Shown here: positions 34,176 through 41,868 of the stretch, one piece after another
Numbering within the stretch: position 1 is the stretch's first letter
Layout of the letters: each line of letters opens with the position of its first letter
Origin: Burkholderia sp. Ax-1719
GTDB taxonomy: Bacteria > Pseudomonadota > Gammaproteobacteria > Burkholderiales > Burkholderiaceae
Length of the DNA: 64,000 nucleotides
NCBI RefSeq assembly: GCF_011753055.1
Contig: NZ_VWWJ01000005.1
Coordinates: 186,001-250,000, forward strand
Direction of reading: 5' to 3'
Made by a program: the position numbers and the translations under genes
The notes under the pieces: model-generated
The model's input: only the letters and a program-made list of their open reading frames with translations
Databases searched by the model: none
What the model was told of the DNA's origin: nothing

Positions 34176-34754
34176 ATGGCGTTACTGGTCGTCGGGCTCG
34201 TGCTGTTTATCGGCGTGCATTCGATTCGCGTCGTGGCCGCGCCGTGGCGCGCCGCACAGATCGAGCGTTTTGGCATACGCGCGTGGCGCGGGTTTTTTGC
34301 GCTCGTTTCGATACTCGGCATCGTGCTGACCGTCATGGGCTATGGGCTCGCGCGTCGCTATCCGGTGCCTGTCTGGCTGCCGCCATTCGGTATGGCGCAC
34401 CTTACCGGCCTGCTGACCGCCATCGCCTTCGTGATGATGACGGCCGCCTACGTGCCGGGCAATCGCATCAAGCGCGCGCTGGGCCAGCCCTTTGTGAGCG
34501 GCGTGGCGCTATGGGCGTTCGCGCATCTGCTCGCCAACGGCACGCTGCACGCGATGCTGCTTTTCTTCGTGTTTCTCGTCTGGTCGCTGATCGAAGTGCG
34601 CGCGGGGCGCAGGCGCGACCGTGAAGCCGGTGTCGTCTACGCGCCGGGTTCCGTCGCGCGCGATGGGGTCACTGTTGTGATCGGCCTCGTAGCGTGGGCC
34701 ATTTTTGCGTTCTGGTTGCATGGCCTGCTGATCGGCGTGCGACCGTTCGGCTGA
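34176..34754 (+). CDS. NnrU family membrane protein
   Basis: 192-residue integral membrane protein with about five helices, belonging to the NnrU family first seen beside denitrification genes. The start VVGLVLFIGVHSIRV contains the conserved His, and FGMAHLTGLLTAIAFV, HLLANGTLHAMLLFF and VWSLIEVRAGRRRDR are family blocks. The family role is unclear (nitrogen-oxide or heme-linked metabolism has been proposed), and no denitrification gene is nearby. GCAAGGAGGCGGAT is a strong ribosome site. Confidence 0.85.
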   Translation: MALLVVGLVLFIGVHSIRVVAAPWRAAQIERFGIRAWRGFFALVSILGIVLTVMGYGLARRYPVPVWLPPFGMAHLTGLLTAIAFVMMTAAYVPGNRIKRALGQPFVSGVALWAFAHLLANGTLHAMLLFFVFLVWSLIEVRAGRRRDREAGVVYAPGSVARDGVTVVIGLVAWAIFAFWLHGLLIGVRPFG

Positions 34755-34791
34755 TCGGGCGACACCACAAAACACAAAAGCGGCGACACAA

Positions 34792-34816
34792 AAAAGAAGC
34801 CTGCTCAATGGCAGGC
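34792..34816 (-). terminator. Terminator of pcaHG
   Basis: On the minus strand GCCTGC (34816-34811) pairs with GCAGGC (34804-34799) and is followed by TTCTTTTTT. It lies about 125 bases after the pcaG stop. Confidence 0.8.
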
Positions 34817-34942
34817 CTCATCAAAGGTACAGCTCGGAGTTCCGCGATCAGATCGCAGTGATTGCGATCTTAGGGCCGGTTCATGAAAGCCGCGTGAAAG
34901 TCCACGCGAAAATCACGAAATAGCCGCTCGGGCGGGCTCGCA

Positions 34943-35530
34943 TTACAGATCGAAGAACACCGTTTCGCCTTCGCCCTGCATGCGGATATCGAAGTGGTAA
35001 ACGATATTGCCGGCCTGTTCGCTGCGACGCGCGATCAGCGTATTGCGACGCGCTTCGGGCACCGAAGCGAGCACCGGATCGGCTGCATTCGCGGCGACTT
35101 CGTCATCGAAATAAATGCGCGTGAACGTGTGCGTGAGCATGCCGCGCATCAGGACGATCACATTGATATGCGGTGCTTCACCGGCGTTTTCGCTGGCCGG
35201 CTTTACCGTGCGCACGATATAGCGCTGCTCGGGGTCCGTGCCGGTGCCGACGCGGGCGAAGCCGCGAAAGCCGGTTTCGGCCACCTGTGCGCGCGATTCG
35301 GGGTAGTGGCCTTGCGAGTCGACCTGCGAGAACTCCAGCATCGCGTCGAACACGGGCTTGCCGTCGCCGTCGATTACATGGCCCATCAGCGTGATGTGCT
35401 CGCCGGGCGTTTGCGAACCGGCGATCTCGTGCGTAAACAGGCTCTTGTAGTCGAAGTTGTATTGCTGCGGGCAGAGGCCGTAAGCGAAGTACGGGCCGAC
35501 GGTCTGCGAGGGCGTTTCCTTGAGTGCCAT
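34943..35530 (-). CDS. pcaG: Protocatechuate 3,4-dioxygenase alpha subunit
   Basis: Alpha chain of the intradiol dioxygenase that opens protocatechuate to 3-carboxy-cis,cis-muconate in the beta-ketoadipate pathway. The alpha chain shares the fold but carries no iron. Typical blocks are MALKETPSQTVGPYFAYGL, ITLMGHVIDGDGKPVFDAM, HINVIVLMRGMLTHTFTRIYF and the end FDIRMQGEGETVFFDL. Length is 195 residues. It starts two bases after the pcaH stop at ATG 35530, so the chains are translated together. Confidence 0.95.
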   Translation of the reverse strand: MALKETPSQTVGPYFAYGLCPQQYNFDYKSLFTHEIAGSQTPGEHITLMGHVIDGDGKPVFDAMLEFSQVDSQGHYPESRAQVAETGFRGFARVGTGTDPEQRYIVRTVKPASENAGEAPHINVIVLMRGMLTHTFTRIYFDDEVAANAADPVLASVPEARRNTLIARRSEQAGNIVYHFDIRMQGEGETVFFDL

Positions 35531-35532
35531 GA

Positions 35533-36237
35533 TCAACGCTCCGTGGGGGTCTGGTTCGGGCCGCGCAGCACGATGTCGAATTCGTAGCCGAGTGCGTAGC
35601 TGTCTTCGGTGGTGTCGAGCGAGAAGCGCGAAATCATGCGCTCGCGCGCTTGCTCAGGCGTGCCCTGATAGATTGGGTCGAACGCGAGCAGCGGGTCGCC
35701 GGGGAAATACATCTGCGTCACGAGACGCGAGCCGAAGTAATCGCCGAACAGCGAGAAGTGAATATGCTGCGGACGCCACGCGTTGGGGTGATTGCCCCAG
35801 GGATATGCCCCCGGCTTGATCGTCAGGAAGCGGTAACGGCCTTCGTTATCCGTCACGCAGCGACCTGCGCCGAGGAAGTTCGGATCGAGCGGCGCATCGT
35901 GCTGATCCTGCTTGTGAACGTAGCGTCCTGCTGCGTTGGCCTGCCAGATTTCCACCAGCGTGTTGCGCACCGGCTTGCCGCCGTCGTCGAGCACGCGGCC
36001 GGTCACGATGATGCGCTCGCCCAGCGGCTCGCCGTTGCGGACGGCATTGCGCGTGAGGTCGTGATCGAGCGCGCCGAGATCTTCTGCGCCATAAACCGGC
36101 GCGTGCAGATTGCGCAGCTTTTCCTTGAGCGGAATCATCGGCTGCGTCGGGCCGCGTTTGACGGAGGAGCGATACGGGGGATAGACAAACGCCGGATGCG
36201 AATCGAAGTCGCGCGGCGACAGGATGGACTCGTCCAT
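35533..36237 (-). CDS. pcaH: Protocatechuate 3,4-dioxygenase beta subunit
   Basis: Iron-binding chain of protocatechuate 3,4-dioxygenase (234 residues). All four iron(III) ligands are visible: Tyr106 in AAGRYVHK, Tyr145 in PGAYPWGN, and His158 and His160 in WRPQHIHF, with the normal 13-residue step from the second Tyr to the first His. The N-terminus (HPAFVYPPYRSSVKRGP) is typical. CAGGAGACACCCCC precedes ATG. The gene is divergent from pcaQ across a 144-base control region. Other pca genes are not in the window. Confidence 0.96.
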   Translation of the reverse strand: MDESILSPRDFDSHPAFVYPPYRSSVKRGPTQPMIPLKEKLRNLHAPVYGAEDLGALDHDLTRNAVRNGEPLGERIIVTGRVLDDGGKPVRNTLVEIWQANAAGRYVHKQDQHDAPLDPNFLGAGRCVTDNEGRYRFLTIKPGAYPWGNHPNAWRPQHIHFSLFGDYFGSRLVTQMYFPGDPLLAFDPIYQGTPEQARERMISRFSLDTTEDSYALGYEFDIVLRGPNQTPTER

Positions 36238-36336
36238 GGTGGGGGTGTCTCCTGGCAGGATTTGTGGGATGAAGTTTATTGCAGCGTGACGGGCAGTCGC
36301 ATCACGCGCATGCAGTCACTTTATCCAATGCGAAAA

Positions 36337-36389
36337 GTTATGCAAAATGACGTTTTATCGTGTCTCGTATAACCAATCGTTATGCAAAA
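36337..36389. promoter_or_regulatory. PcaQ-type operator region with 11-base direct repeat
   Basis: GTTATGCAAAA occurs at 36337-36347 and again at 36379-36389, 42 bases apart (four helical turns). The second copy is half of the palindrome ATAAC-N5-GTTAT (36369-36383), close to the ATAACC-N4-GGTTAA site known for PcaQ, and overlaps the pcaQ start codon. This suits a LysR regulator controlling pcaHG and its own gene. Confidence 0.5.
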
Positions 36390-37377
36390 CCGGCTTGCAG
36401 ATTCGCGCGTCAAATTCCGCCATCTCCAGTGCTTTCTTGCCGTTGCGCAGTTCGGCAGCGTGCAGCAGGCGGCGGAGAGCCTGTCGATCACCCAACCCGC
36501 TGTGTCCAAAACGATCGCCGAGCTTGAAGCCGCGCTGGGCGTGAAGCTTTTCGAGCGCGGCCGCCACGGCGCGGTGCCCACGCGCGAGGGGCAGCTTTTC
36601 ATGCCGCACGCGAGCGCTTGCGTGAGCGCGCTACGACAGGGCGTGGCGCTGCTCGCGCGCGAGGAAGGGGCGGTGGCGGCCACGCTCGATATCGGCGTGC
36701 TGCCGACGGTGGCGACGGCGCTGCTGCCCGCCGCGTTGTGCGGCTTTACCGTTGACTGGCCGCGCGTGAGCGTGCGTTTGGTGACGGGGGCTAACGCAGA
36801 ATTGCTCGAACTGTTGAAGGCGGGCGCGATCAGTTTTGCGGTCGGGCGGCTCGCGGACCCCGAACGCATGGTGGGGCTGAGTTTCGAGCAGCTCTACAAC
36901 GAACCGCTCGCAGTAGTCGTGCGCAAGGGGCATCCGCTCGTCGCTGAAACCGGCGAAGCGCAACCGCTAGCGCCGTTTCCAACGGCATTCCAGCTGGTGC
37001 TGCCGCCCTTCGGCACCTTGATCCGCCAGGCGGCGGACAGTCTGCTGGCGGCGTGGGGCGCGCCGCCGCTGACCTCGTTCGTCGAGCTGTTATCCGTTTC
37101 GGTCGGGCGCGCGCTTGCGCTGGAGAATGACGCGGTCTGGTTCGTGCCTTCCGGCGCGGTCGAATACGACCTGCGAGAGGGCACGCTAGTGCGCTTGCCG
37201 CTGCCCACCGCTGGCGGCGAAGAGCCTGTGGGCCTGATTCAGCGCACCGATACGCAGCCAACAGCGGCGGGGCGCGGCTTGATGGATGCGGTGAGGCAAT
37301 CGGCGCGCGAACGCGTTGGTTCGCAAACTATTGTTGCGGCGAAGAAGGGGCGTTCGCGCGGCAAGAGCAAGGCGTGA
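36382..37377 (+). CDS. pcaQ: LysR-type regulator of protocatechuate genes
   Basis: LysR regulator of 331 residues, divergent from pcaHG and close in sequence to PcaQ, the activator of pca genes responding to beta-carboxy-cis,cis-muconate. The winged helix-turn-helix is at residues 8-66 (VKFRHLQCFLAVAQFGSVQQAAESLSI...). The effector-binding domain follows, with LDIGVLPTVATALLP at the domain link. The C-terminal 25 residues are Lys/Arg/Gly-rich (KKGRSRGKSKA), longer than usual. The ATG lies within an operator-like palindrome. Confidence 0.88.
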   Translation: MQNRLADSRVKFRHLQCFLAVAQFGSVQQAAESLSITQPAVSKTIAELEAALGVKLFERGRHGAVPTREGQLFMPHASACVSALRQGVALLAREEGAVAATLDIGVLPTVATALLPAALCGFTVDWPRVSVRLVTGANAELLELLKAGAISFAVGRLADPERMVGLSFEQLYNEPLAVVVRKGHPLVAETGEAQPLAPFPTAFQLVLPPFGTLIRQAADSLLAAWGAPPLTSFVELLSVSVGRALALENDAVWFVPSGAVEYDLREGTLVRLPLPTAGGEEPVGLIQRTDTQPTAAGRGLMDAVRQSARERVGSQTIVAAKKGRSRGKSKA

Positions 37378-37392
37378 TGGGCGCGCGGGGCC

Positions 37393-38079
37393 TCACGCTG
37401 CTGGAAGTTTCCTTTTGGAACGTGGCGATTTGGCGGTCGCAACGGGCGCGGCGGTGACGACTTCGGCAGCCTCAGGCGCGCCCGGCACCGTCTCGCCGGT
37501 GGACATCCAGAGCACTACCGCGTCCTCCTTGCTCGTGGACACGGCGTAGTGGCCGGTGCGGCTGTCGAAGTACAGGCTGTCGCCCGCTTCCAGATGCGTG
37601 GGCGTATACAGCTCAGTGTGCAAGCAGACGCTGCCGCTGATTACGTAGATGAATTCCTCGCCTTCGTGGCGTCCCCAGTCGTCGAACGCGTCAACCGAAT
37701 GCGCGGTGATACGCACCAGAAAAGGCAGCATGGCCTTATGCGCAAGTTCGGTGGCAAGCAGTTCCATCGAGTAGCCGCGATACGCGTGCGGCTTGCCTGC
37801 GCCGCGCCGCGTGAGCGCGCGACGGCCACCGGAATCGAGCTTCGGCGTCGAGCCAAACAGTTCGCCCAGATCGATCTTCAAACCCGCGACGATTTTTTGC
37901 AGCACATCGAACGTGGGCGACATCAACCCGTTTTCAATCTTCGATAGTGTGGAACGCGATACGCCGCACACGCGGCTGGCGTGCTCGATCGTCAGATCCT
38001 GGGCGAGGCGCGCGGTGCGGACCCGGCGTCCCAGATCCGTGGTCGATGAAGCTGCCGATTGCGTGTGCGTAGTGTCCAT
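37393..38079 (-). CDS. XRE-family regulator with cupin sensor domain
   Basis: Repressor-type regulator with an N-terminal helix-turn-helix (LGRRVRTARLAQDLTIEHASRVCGVSRSTLSKIENG) and a C-terminal cupin (HEGEEFIYVISGSVCLHTEL ... LEAGDSLYFDSRTGHYAVS). Such proteins often control amine, amino-acid or polyamine use, sensing a small ligand in the cupin barrel. It ends in a Lys/Arg/Pro-rich tail. The start used is ATG 38079 (MDTTHTQSAAS). An in-frame ATG at 38124, with AAAGGCG further upstream, would add 15 residues and is possible. The aldehyde dehydrogenase at 38972 may be a target, but no operator was found. Confidence 0.82.
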   Translation of the reverse strand: MDTTHTQSAASSTTDLGRRVRTARLAQDLTIEHASRVCGVSRSTLSKIENGLMSPTFDVLQKIVAGLKIDLGELFGSTPKLDSGGRRALTRRGAGKPHAYRGYSMELLATELAHKAMLPFLVRITAHSVDAFDDWGRHEGEEFIYVISGSVCLHTELYTPTHLEAGDSLYFDSRTGHYAVSTSKEDAVVLWMSTGETVPGAPEAAEVVTAAPVATAKSPRSKRKLPAA

Positions 38080-38112
38080 GAGGGAAAAGGGCGTGTGGGT
38101 ATGTTCTGGCAC

Positions 38113-38148
38113 GTTTCCGATCATAGCAAAGCGTCGCCTTTAGGAAAC
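38113..38148. repeat. GTTTCC/GGAAAC inverted repeat upstream of the XRE gene
   Basis: GTTTCC (38113-38118) and GGAAAC (38143-38148) face each other across 24 bases just upstream of the preferred start. It is the spaced version of the dispersed palindrome. Confidence 0.45.
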
Positions 38149-38298
38149 ATCGGCCAAATGGCTAACGTTTGCAATCGATGCGTTGTTTTAACGCGCTTTG
38201 GTGGCACTTTTTGTCGCACTTCGGGCGTTCATGGGCGTGAATTGACAATGTTTGAAGATCGGCGCGGATCTTTATCGCTGTCAGAACTGTCTTTCAAT

Positions 38299-38363
38299 AT
38301 AGTAAGGATGTGAGTGGAGCCTCGTCGAGGCGTCCCGTTGCACTATGCGGTGATCCTTACTAT
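38299..38363. repeat. Inverted repeat with nested hairpin before the small gene
   Basis: ATAGTAAGGAT (38299-38309) is the exact complement of ATCCTTACTAT (38353-38363). Between them GCCTCG-T-CGAGGC (38319-38331) forms a second palindrome. The element ends 36 bases before the ATG of the small protein and could be a dual-dimer operator, a 5' leader structure or a tiny mobile-element remnant. Confidence 0.7.
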
Positions 38364-38399
38364 TGATTTGAATGCTGAAGATCAAGCAAGGAGAAGGAA

Positions 38400-38603
38400 A
38401 TGCGCGACGAACGTCTCGAATTACTGTTGGCCATCTCACGAGAAACGCTGGGTGTCGAGCGCTTCGAACTGACGGGCAAGCAAACCGCCGACTACCACCT
38501 GGTGAGTTCGGACGACGTTGGCCGCGCGCTCGAATCCGCTTATGACGCAGGCTTGATCGTCGGACATCGCATCGGCCGCGCCGAATGCGTGGAAGAGTCT
38601 TAG
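38400..38603 (+). CDS. Small conserved protein (DUF6900-like)
   Basis: 67-residue acidic protein, MRDERLELLLAISRETLGVERFE..., with no signal or membrane segment. The pattern LLLAISRETLG ... DYHLVSSDDVGRALESAYDAG resembles small Burkholderia proteins grouped as DUF6900; I am only fairly sure of that. AAGGAGAAGGAA is a strong ribosome site. The unusual inverted repeat upstream and two hairpins downstream suggest it is a separately controlled transcript. Function unknown. Confidence 0.65.
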   Translation: MRDERLELLLAISRETLGVERFELTGKQTADYHLVSSDDVGRALESAYDAGLIVGHRIGRAECVEES

Positions 38604-38625
38604 TCGAAACCTGCTGTCCTTCGAT

Positions 38626-38707
38626 GCCGGAGTTTGACGCTCCGGCGTTCCCCTGAATACATTCCCTCTAAAGACATAAAGGCCGCCCATCGTGTTGGGT
38701 GGCCTTT
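38626..38707 (+). terminator. Two hairpins after the small gene
   Basis: GCCGGAG/CTCCGGC (38626-38632 with 38640-38646) is followed by AAAGGCC/GGCCTTT (38678-38684 with 38701-38707), extended by GCCC/GGGT. T-runs are poor, so termination may be inefficient. Confidence 0.5.
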
Positions 38708-38747
38708 GTCGTTATACGCAGCCACGCGGGTTGCGTGGTGCTCTTCA

Positions 38748-38762
38748 TTTCCTATCGGAAAC
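38748..38762. repeat. Dispersed palindrome copy
   Basis: TTTCCTATCGGAAAC, first of three copies within about 210 bases ahead of the aldehyde dehydrogenase gene. Confidence 0.55.
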
Positions 38763-38779
38763 CCGTATCTTTGCAGTCT

Positions 38780-38795
38780 GTTTCCTAAAGGAAAC
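38780..38795. repeat. Dispersed palindrome copy, perfect arms
   Basis: GTTTCC-TAAA-GGAAAC, a perfect six-base-arm palindrome 18 bases after the preceding copy. Confidence 0.6.
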
Positions 38796-38943
38796 TTCAG
38801 CCCGTGGCTAGGTTTTCTAATCAAAATGCCTGCAGTACAAAGCGGAATGGCTGCTTGTTAGTCGATATTACGTCTGTCATACACGCTCAATGCCGTCTTG
38901 ATGCCCTTTCGACGCCCGTGTATAGTCGCCTCACCAGAGTTTT

Positions 38944-38959
38944 GTTTCTTATCGGAAAT
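38944..38959. repeat. Dispersed palindrome copy in the aldehyde dehydrogenase leader
   Basis: GTTTCTTATCGGAAAT lies immediately before the ribosome site, 12 bases from the ATG at 38972. Confidence 0.5.
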
Positions 38960-38971
38960 AAAGGATCGGTC

Positions 38972-40471
38972 ATGGACGCAACACGCATTCTTGCTGACCT
39001 CGGCATTTCAGAAGAGGCCAGGTCGGGTGACATCGAGGTGAAATCGCCGATATCCGGCGAGGTGATCGGGCGGGTGGCAAGCCAGTCGGCGGCAGATGTC
39101 GACGCAGCGCTGGCTCGCGCGCATCAGGCGTTTCTGCAGTGGCGAAACGTACCGGCGCCGCGACGCGGAGAACTCGTGCGGCTGCTGGGCGAGCGCCTGC
39201 GCGAGCGCAAGGAAGCGCTAGGCAGTCTGGTCTCGCTGGAGGCGGGCAAGATCCTTCAGGAAGGGCTAGGCGAAGTCCAGGAGATGATCGACATCTGCGA
39301 CTTCGCGGTGGGCCTCTCGCGGCAACTCTATGGCCTGACGATCGCGTCGGAGCGGCCGGGCCATCGCATGGCCGAAAGCTGGCATCCGATGGGCGTGTGC
39401 GCCGTGATCTCGGCATTCAATTTTCCAGTTGCGGTGTGGTCCTGGAACGCGGCGCTCGCGCTGGTCTGCGGGAATCCGGTGATCTGGAAGCCCTCGGAAA
39501 AAACGCCGCTTACCGCGCTGGCCGTCCAGAAGATCATGGACGATGCGTTGCGCGCATTTGGCGATGCGCCTGCGGGCCTCGCATCGCTCATCGTCGGCGG
39601 ACGCGACGTTGGCGCGAAGCTCGTGGCCGACCCGCGCGCGGCGATCGTGAGCGCAACCGGCAGCACGGAAATGGGCCGCGCGGTTGGCGTCGCGGTGGCG
39701 CAGCGCTTTGGCCGTTCCATCCTGGAACTCGGCGGCAACAACGCGGGCATCGTGACGCCCAGCGCCGATCGCGAACTCGTGTTGCGCGGGATTCTCTTTT
39801 CGGCAGTCGGCACGGCGGGGCAACGTTGCACCTCACTGCGCCGTCTATTCGTGCACGAGAGCGTGTACGAAGCGACTGTCGAGCGCCTGAAGCAGCTTTA
39901 CGCCAAGGTGCCGATCGGAAACCCGTTGCAGGCCGGCACGCTGATGGGGCCGCTGATCGATTCGCATGCATTCGAAGGCATGCAGTCGGCGTTGCAGCAG
40001 GCGCGTGAGGAGGGCGGCACGGTGACGGGCGGCGAGCGGGTTCAGGTTGCGGGTCTGGCCAATGGCTATTACGTGCGTCCCGCGCTGGTGGAAATGCCGA
40101 CGCAAAGCGCGATTGTCCTGAAGGAAACGTTCGCGCCGATTCTCTACGTCATGAAGTATCGCGACTTCGACGATGCCGTCGCGGCGAACAACGCCTCAGC
40201 GCATGGTTTGTCGTCGTGCGTGTTCACGACTGACCTGCGCGAGGCGGAGCGTTTCCTTTCGGCATCGGGCAGCGATTGCGGCATCGCGAACGTGAATATC
40301 GGGCCGAGTGGCGCGGAAATCGGCGGCGCGTTCGGCGGCGAAAAGGAAACCGGCGGCGGTCGTGAGTCCGGCTCGGATGCGTGGAAGGGCTATATGCGAC
40401 GCGCGACCAACACGGTCAATTATTCGTCGGCGTTGCCGCTTGCGCAGGGCATCGACTTCTCGCTCGATTGA
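38972..40471 (+). CDS. Aldehyde dehydrogenase, AmaB/ALDH7-like
   Basis: NAD-dependent aldehyde dehydrogenase of 499 residues, closest in pattern to alpha-aminoadipic semialdehyde / piperidine-6-carboxylate dehydrogenase (AmaB, ALDH7A1), a lysine catabolic enzyme. Conserved blocks are SAFNFPVAVWSWNAALALVCGN and KPSEKTPLTA (NAD site), SATGSTEMGRAV, ELGGNNAGIV with the general-base region, GQRCTSLRRLF with the catalytic Cys, and FGGEKETGGGRESGSDAWK near the end. The start is ATG 38972 after AAAGGATCGG; the frame upstream to 38804 runs through palindromes and is not coding. No other lysine genes are adjacent. Confidence 0.9.
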   Translation: MDATRILADLGISEEARSGDIEVKSPISGEVIGRVASQSAADVDAALARAHQAFLQWRNVPAPRRGELVRLLGERLRERKEALGSLVSLEAGKILQEGLGEVQEMIDICDFAVGLSRQLYGLTIASERPGHRMAESWHPMGVCAVISAFNFPVAVWSWNAALALVCGNPVIWKPSEKTPLTALAVQKIMDDALRAFGDAPAGLASLIVGGRDVGAKLVADPRAAIVSATGSTEMGRAVGVAVAQRFGRSILELGGNNAGIVTPSADRELVLRGILFSAVGTAGQRCTSLRRLFVHESVYEATVERLKQLYAKVPIGNPLQAGTLMGPLIDSHAFEGMQSALQQAREEGGTVTGGERVQVAGLANGYYVRPALVEMPTQSAIVLKETFAPILYVMKYRDFDDAVAANNASAHGLSSCVFTTDLREAERFLSASGSDCGIANVNIGPSGAEIGGAFGGEKETGGGRESGSDAWKGYMRRATNTVNYSSALPLAQGIDFSLD

Positions 40472-40490
40472 TCGTTAGAAAAGCAAAAGG

Positions 40491-40518
40491 CGGGGCGATG
40501 CAGCAATGCGTCGCCCCG
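40491..40518 (+). terminator. Terminator between convergent genes
   Basis: CGGGGCGA (40491-40498) pairs with TCGCCCCG (40511-40518), followed by TCTTCGTTTTC on the plus strand and TTTTGCTTTTC on the minus strand, so it can serve both genes. Confidence 0.75.
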
Positions 40519-40552
40519 TCTTCGTTTTCGTGCGTTTATTTTGGATTGCGAA

Positions 40553-41062
40553 TCAAGAAGCCAGGCGGCGCAGCGGCTCGAACGACCAGCTGTGCGGCAC
40601 GCCGTGCACGGCGAAGAACCACGCGGCCACCCATGATGCCGCGATCACGATCAGATCACAGCGGCCGCTGCGCCAGAGATTCAAAGAATGTCGCCGCGCG
40701 ATCCACGGCACGCCAAGCGGATTTGGCCAGTCGGCGAACAGATGAATCACGCCGCCGCACGCGAAGCCAAATGCGGGCGCGGCAATCAGCCAGTGCCCCA
40801 GTTCGCGATACGAGCCTAGCAGCAACGCTATCCAGCCAAGACCCCAATGTGTGAGCGTGCGATGCGTGATCCACAGCTTGCGCTTCTTGCGCCACCACGC
40901 GACTTCCAGCCAGTCGGGTGCAGTGCCGCCGAATACGCCTGCAACGAAGGCCAACGCCGCAGCGAGATGCCAGGGGGTGTCCGCTCCCGCGTGCGTGACG
41001 ATAGCTGCGGCGATGACGCCGGCGGCCCAGCCGGTGGCGTGATGTGCGGACCCAGAAGCCAT
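40553..41062 (-). CDS. Inner-membrane metal-dependent hydrolase (YdjM family)
   Basis: 169-residue membrane protein of the YdjM/LexA-regulated membrane hydrolase family. Conserved His and Asp residues suited to metal binding are MASGSAHHATGW at the start, GGTAPDWLEV, THRTLTHWGLG and HLFADWPNPLGVPW. Four to five membrane helices are likely. The family is predicted to hydrolyse phospholipid or related bonds, but activity is unproven. I see no LexA box upstream of it. Confidence 0.8.
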   Translation of the reverse strand: MASGSAHHATGWAAGVIAAAIVTHAGADTPWHLAAALAFVAGVFGGTAPDWLEVAWWRKKRKLWITHRTLTHWGLGWIALLLGSYRELGHWLIAAPAFGFACGGVIHLFADWPNPLGVPWIARRHSLNLWRSGRCDLIVIAASWVAAWFFAVHGVPHSWSFEPLRRLAS

Positions 41063-41191
41063 GAAGCGATGTCGTGCAAAATCTTAAGAGGGCGCAATCT
41101 TCGCAGATGTGACGACATCATGACAGAGGCTTTGTGCGAGTTTTTCGCTCGCACAGCGTCGTTAGTTGCAACGAAAGAAAATAAGTTGAAA

Positions 41192-41545
41192 TCAGGTCGT
41201 GCAACGCGCGACATCGAAGCGCATTTCGGCTTCAGGCGGATCATCCGAACTCGACGCGCCATGCGTCACACGGATCACCGAACCATAGCCATTCGGTGTG
41301 AGCGAGACGAAGTACGACGCATCCGAACGCGAACCAATTGCGAGTTCCATCGCATTGCCGTTGCGCGATTCATGCACGCTCGGCAAGCGGTCTTCAAGGC
41401 AACTCGCGATCGACGAAGGCGAGCGTGCCGATGACGCGTAGATCATCGTTTCGCCGTTCGAGGCGGTGCTGGATGGCGACGATCCGCAGGCTGCGATCAG
41501 TGCGAGCGGAAGGGCGGCGATGAGGCGTTGCGTGAGGGTGTTCAT
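41192..41545 (-). CDS. Small hypothetical lipoprotein
   Basis: 117-residue protein with a lipoprotein signal: MNTLTQRLIAALPLALIAACGSS, lipobox IAAC, cleavage before Cys20. The mature part is Ser-rich, then a beta-type domain (SYFVSLTPNGYGSVIRVTHG) with Cys residues near both ends that could form a disulfide. I do not recognise a family. No clear ribosome site. It is followed by the gap before the YdjM-like gene. Confidence 0.65.
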   Translation of the reverse strand: MNTLTQRLIAALPLALIAACGSSPSSTASNGETMIYASSARSPSSIASCLEDRLPSVHESRNGNAMELAIGSRSDASYFVSLTPNGYGSVIRVTHGASSSDDPPEAEMRFDVARCTT

Positions 41546-41868
41546 AAGCGGTGTGACCCATGCTGAGCAGGACGCAACGCGAGATGCGCTGCGAGTACGT
41601 GCTTAGGAGTATACGCACGCGTTCGCCGACGCAGTCTGATCGAGAAGTAAAAAGATGCAACTGCGCGAGCGCTAGCGCTCATTGCTTCGCGAGGCCTGCG
41701 CGACAAAAGTTGCCGATACGAAACTGAAAGAATGCGCTGAAAACACACGCGACGCGCAAGCGAAATCATCGAATGAAAAAACGCACATGCGCTCGTGCCG
41801 CCTGTGCGTTTTGCTGGAGCCAGGCAAGACAGCGGATTGCGCCGCTTGCCCGATGATTCCCGTGTGCT
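41546..41868. other. Gap with one palindrome copy and the porin terminator
   Basis: No gene seen. It contains TTGCCGATACGAAAC (41710-41724), a copy of the dispersed motif, and the minus-strand porin terminator at 41778-41812. Confidence 0.5.
41778..41812 (-). terminator. Rho-independent terminator of the porin gene
   Basis: On the minus strand AAAACGCACA and TGTGCGTTTT (41812-41803 with 41787-41778) pair and run into a T-stretch, 56 bases past the porin stop. Confidence 0.85.

Noticed and set aside
38804..38971. N-terminal extension of the aldehyde dehydrogenase
   Set aside because: It runs through a palindrome copy and lacks protein-like composition; ATG 38972 has a good ribosome site and the standard start of the family.
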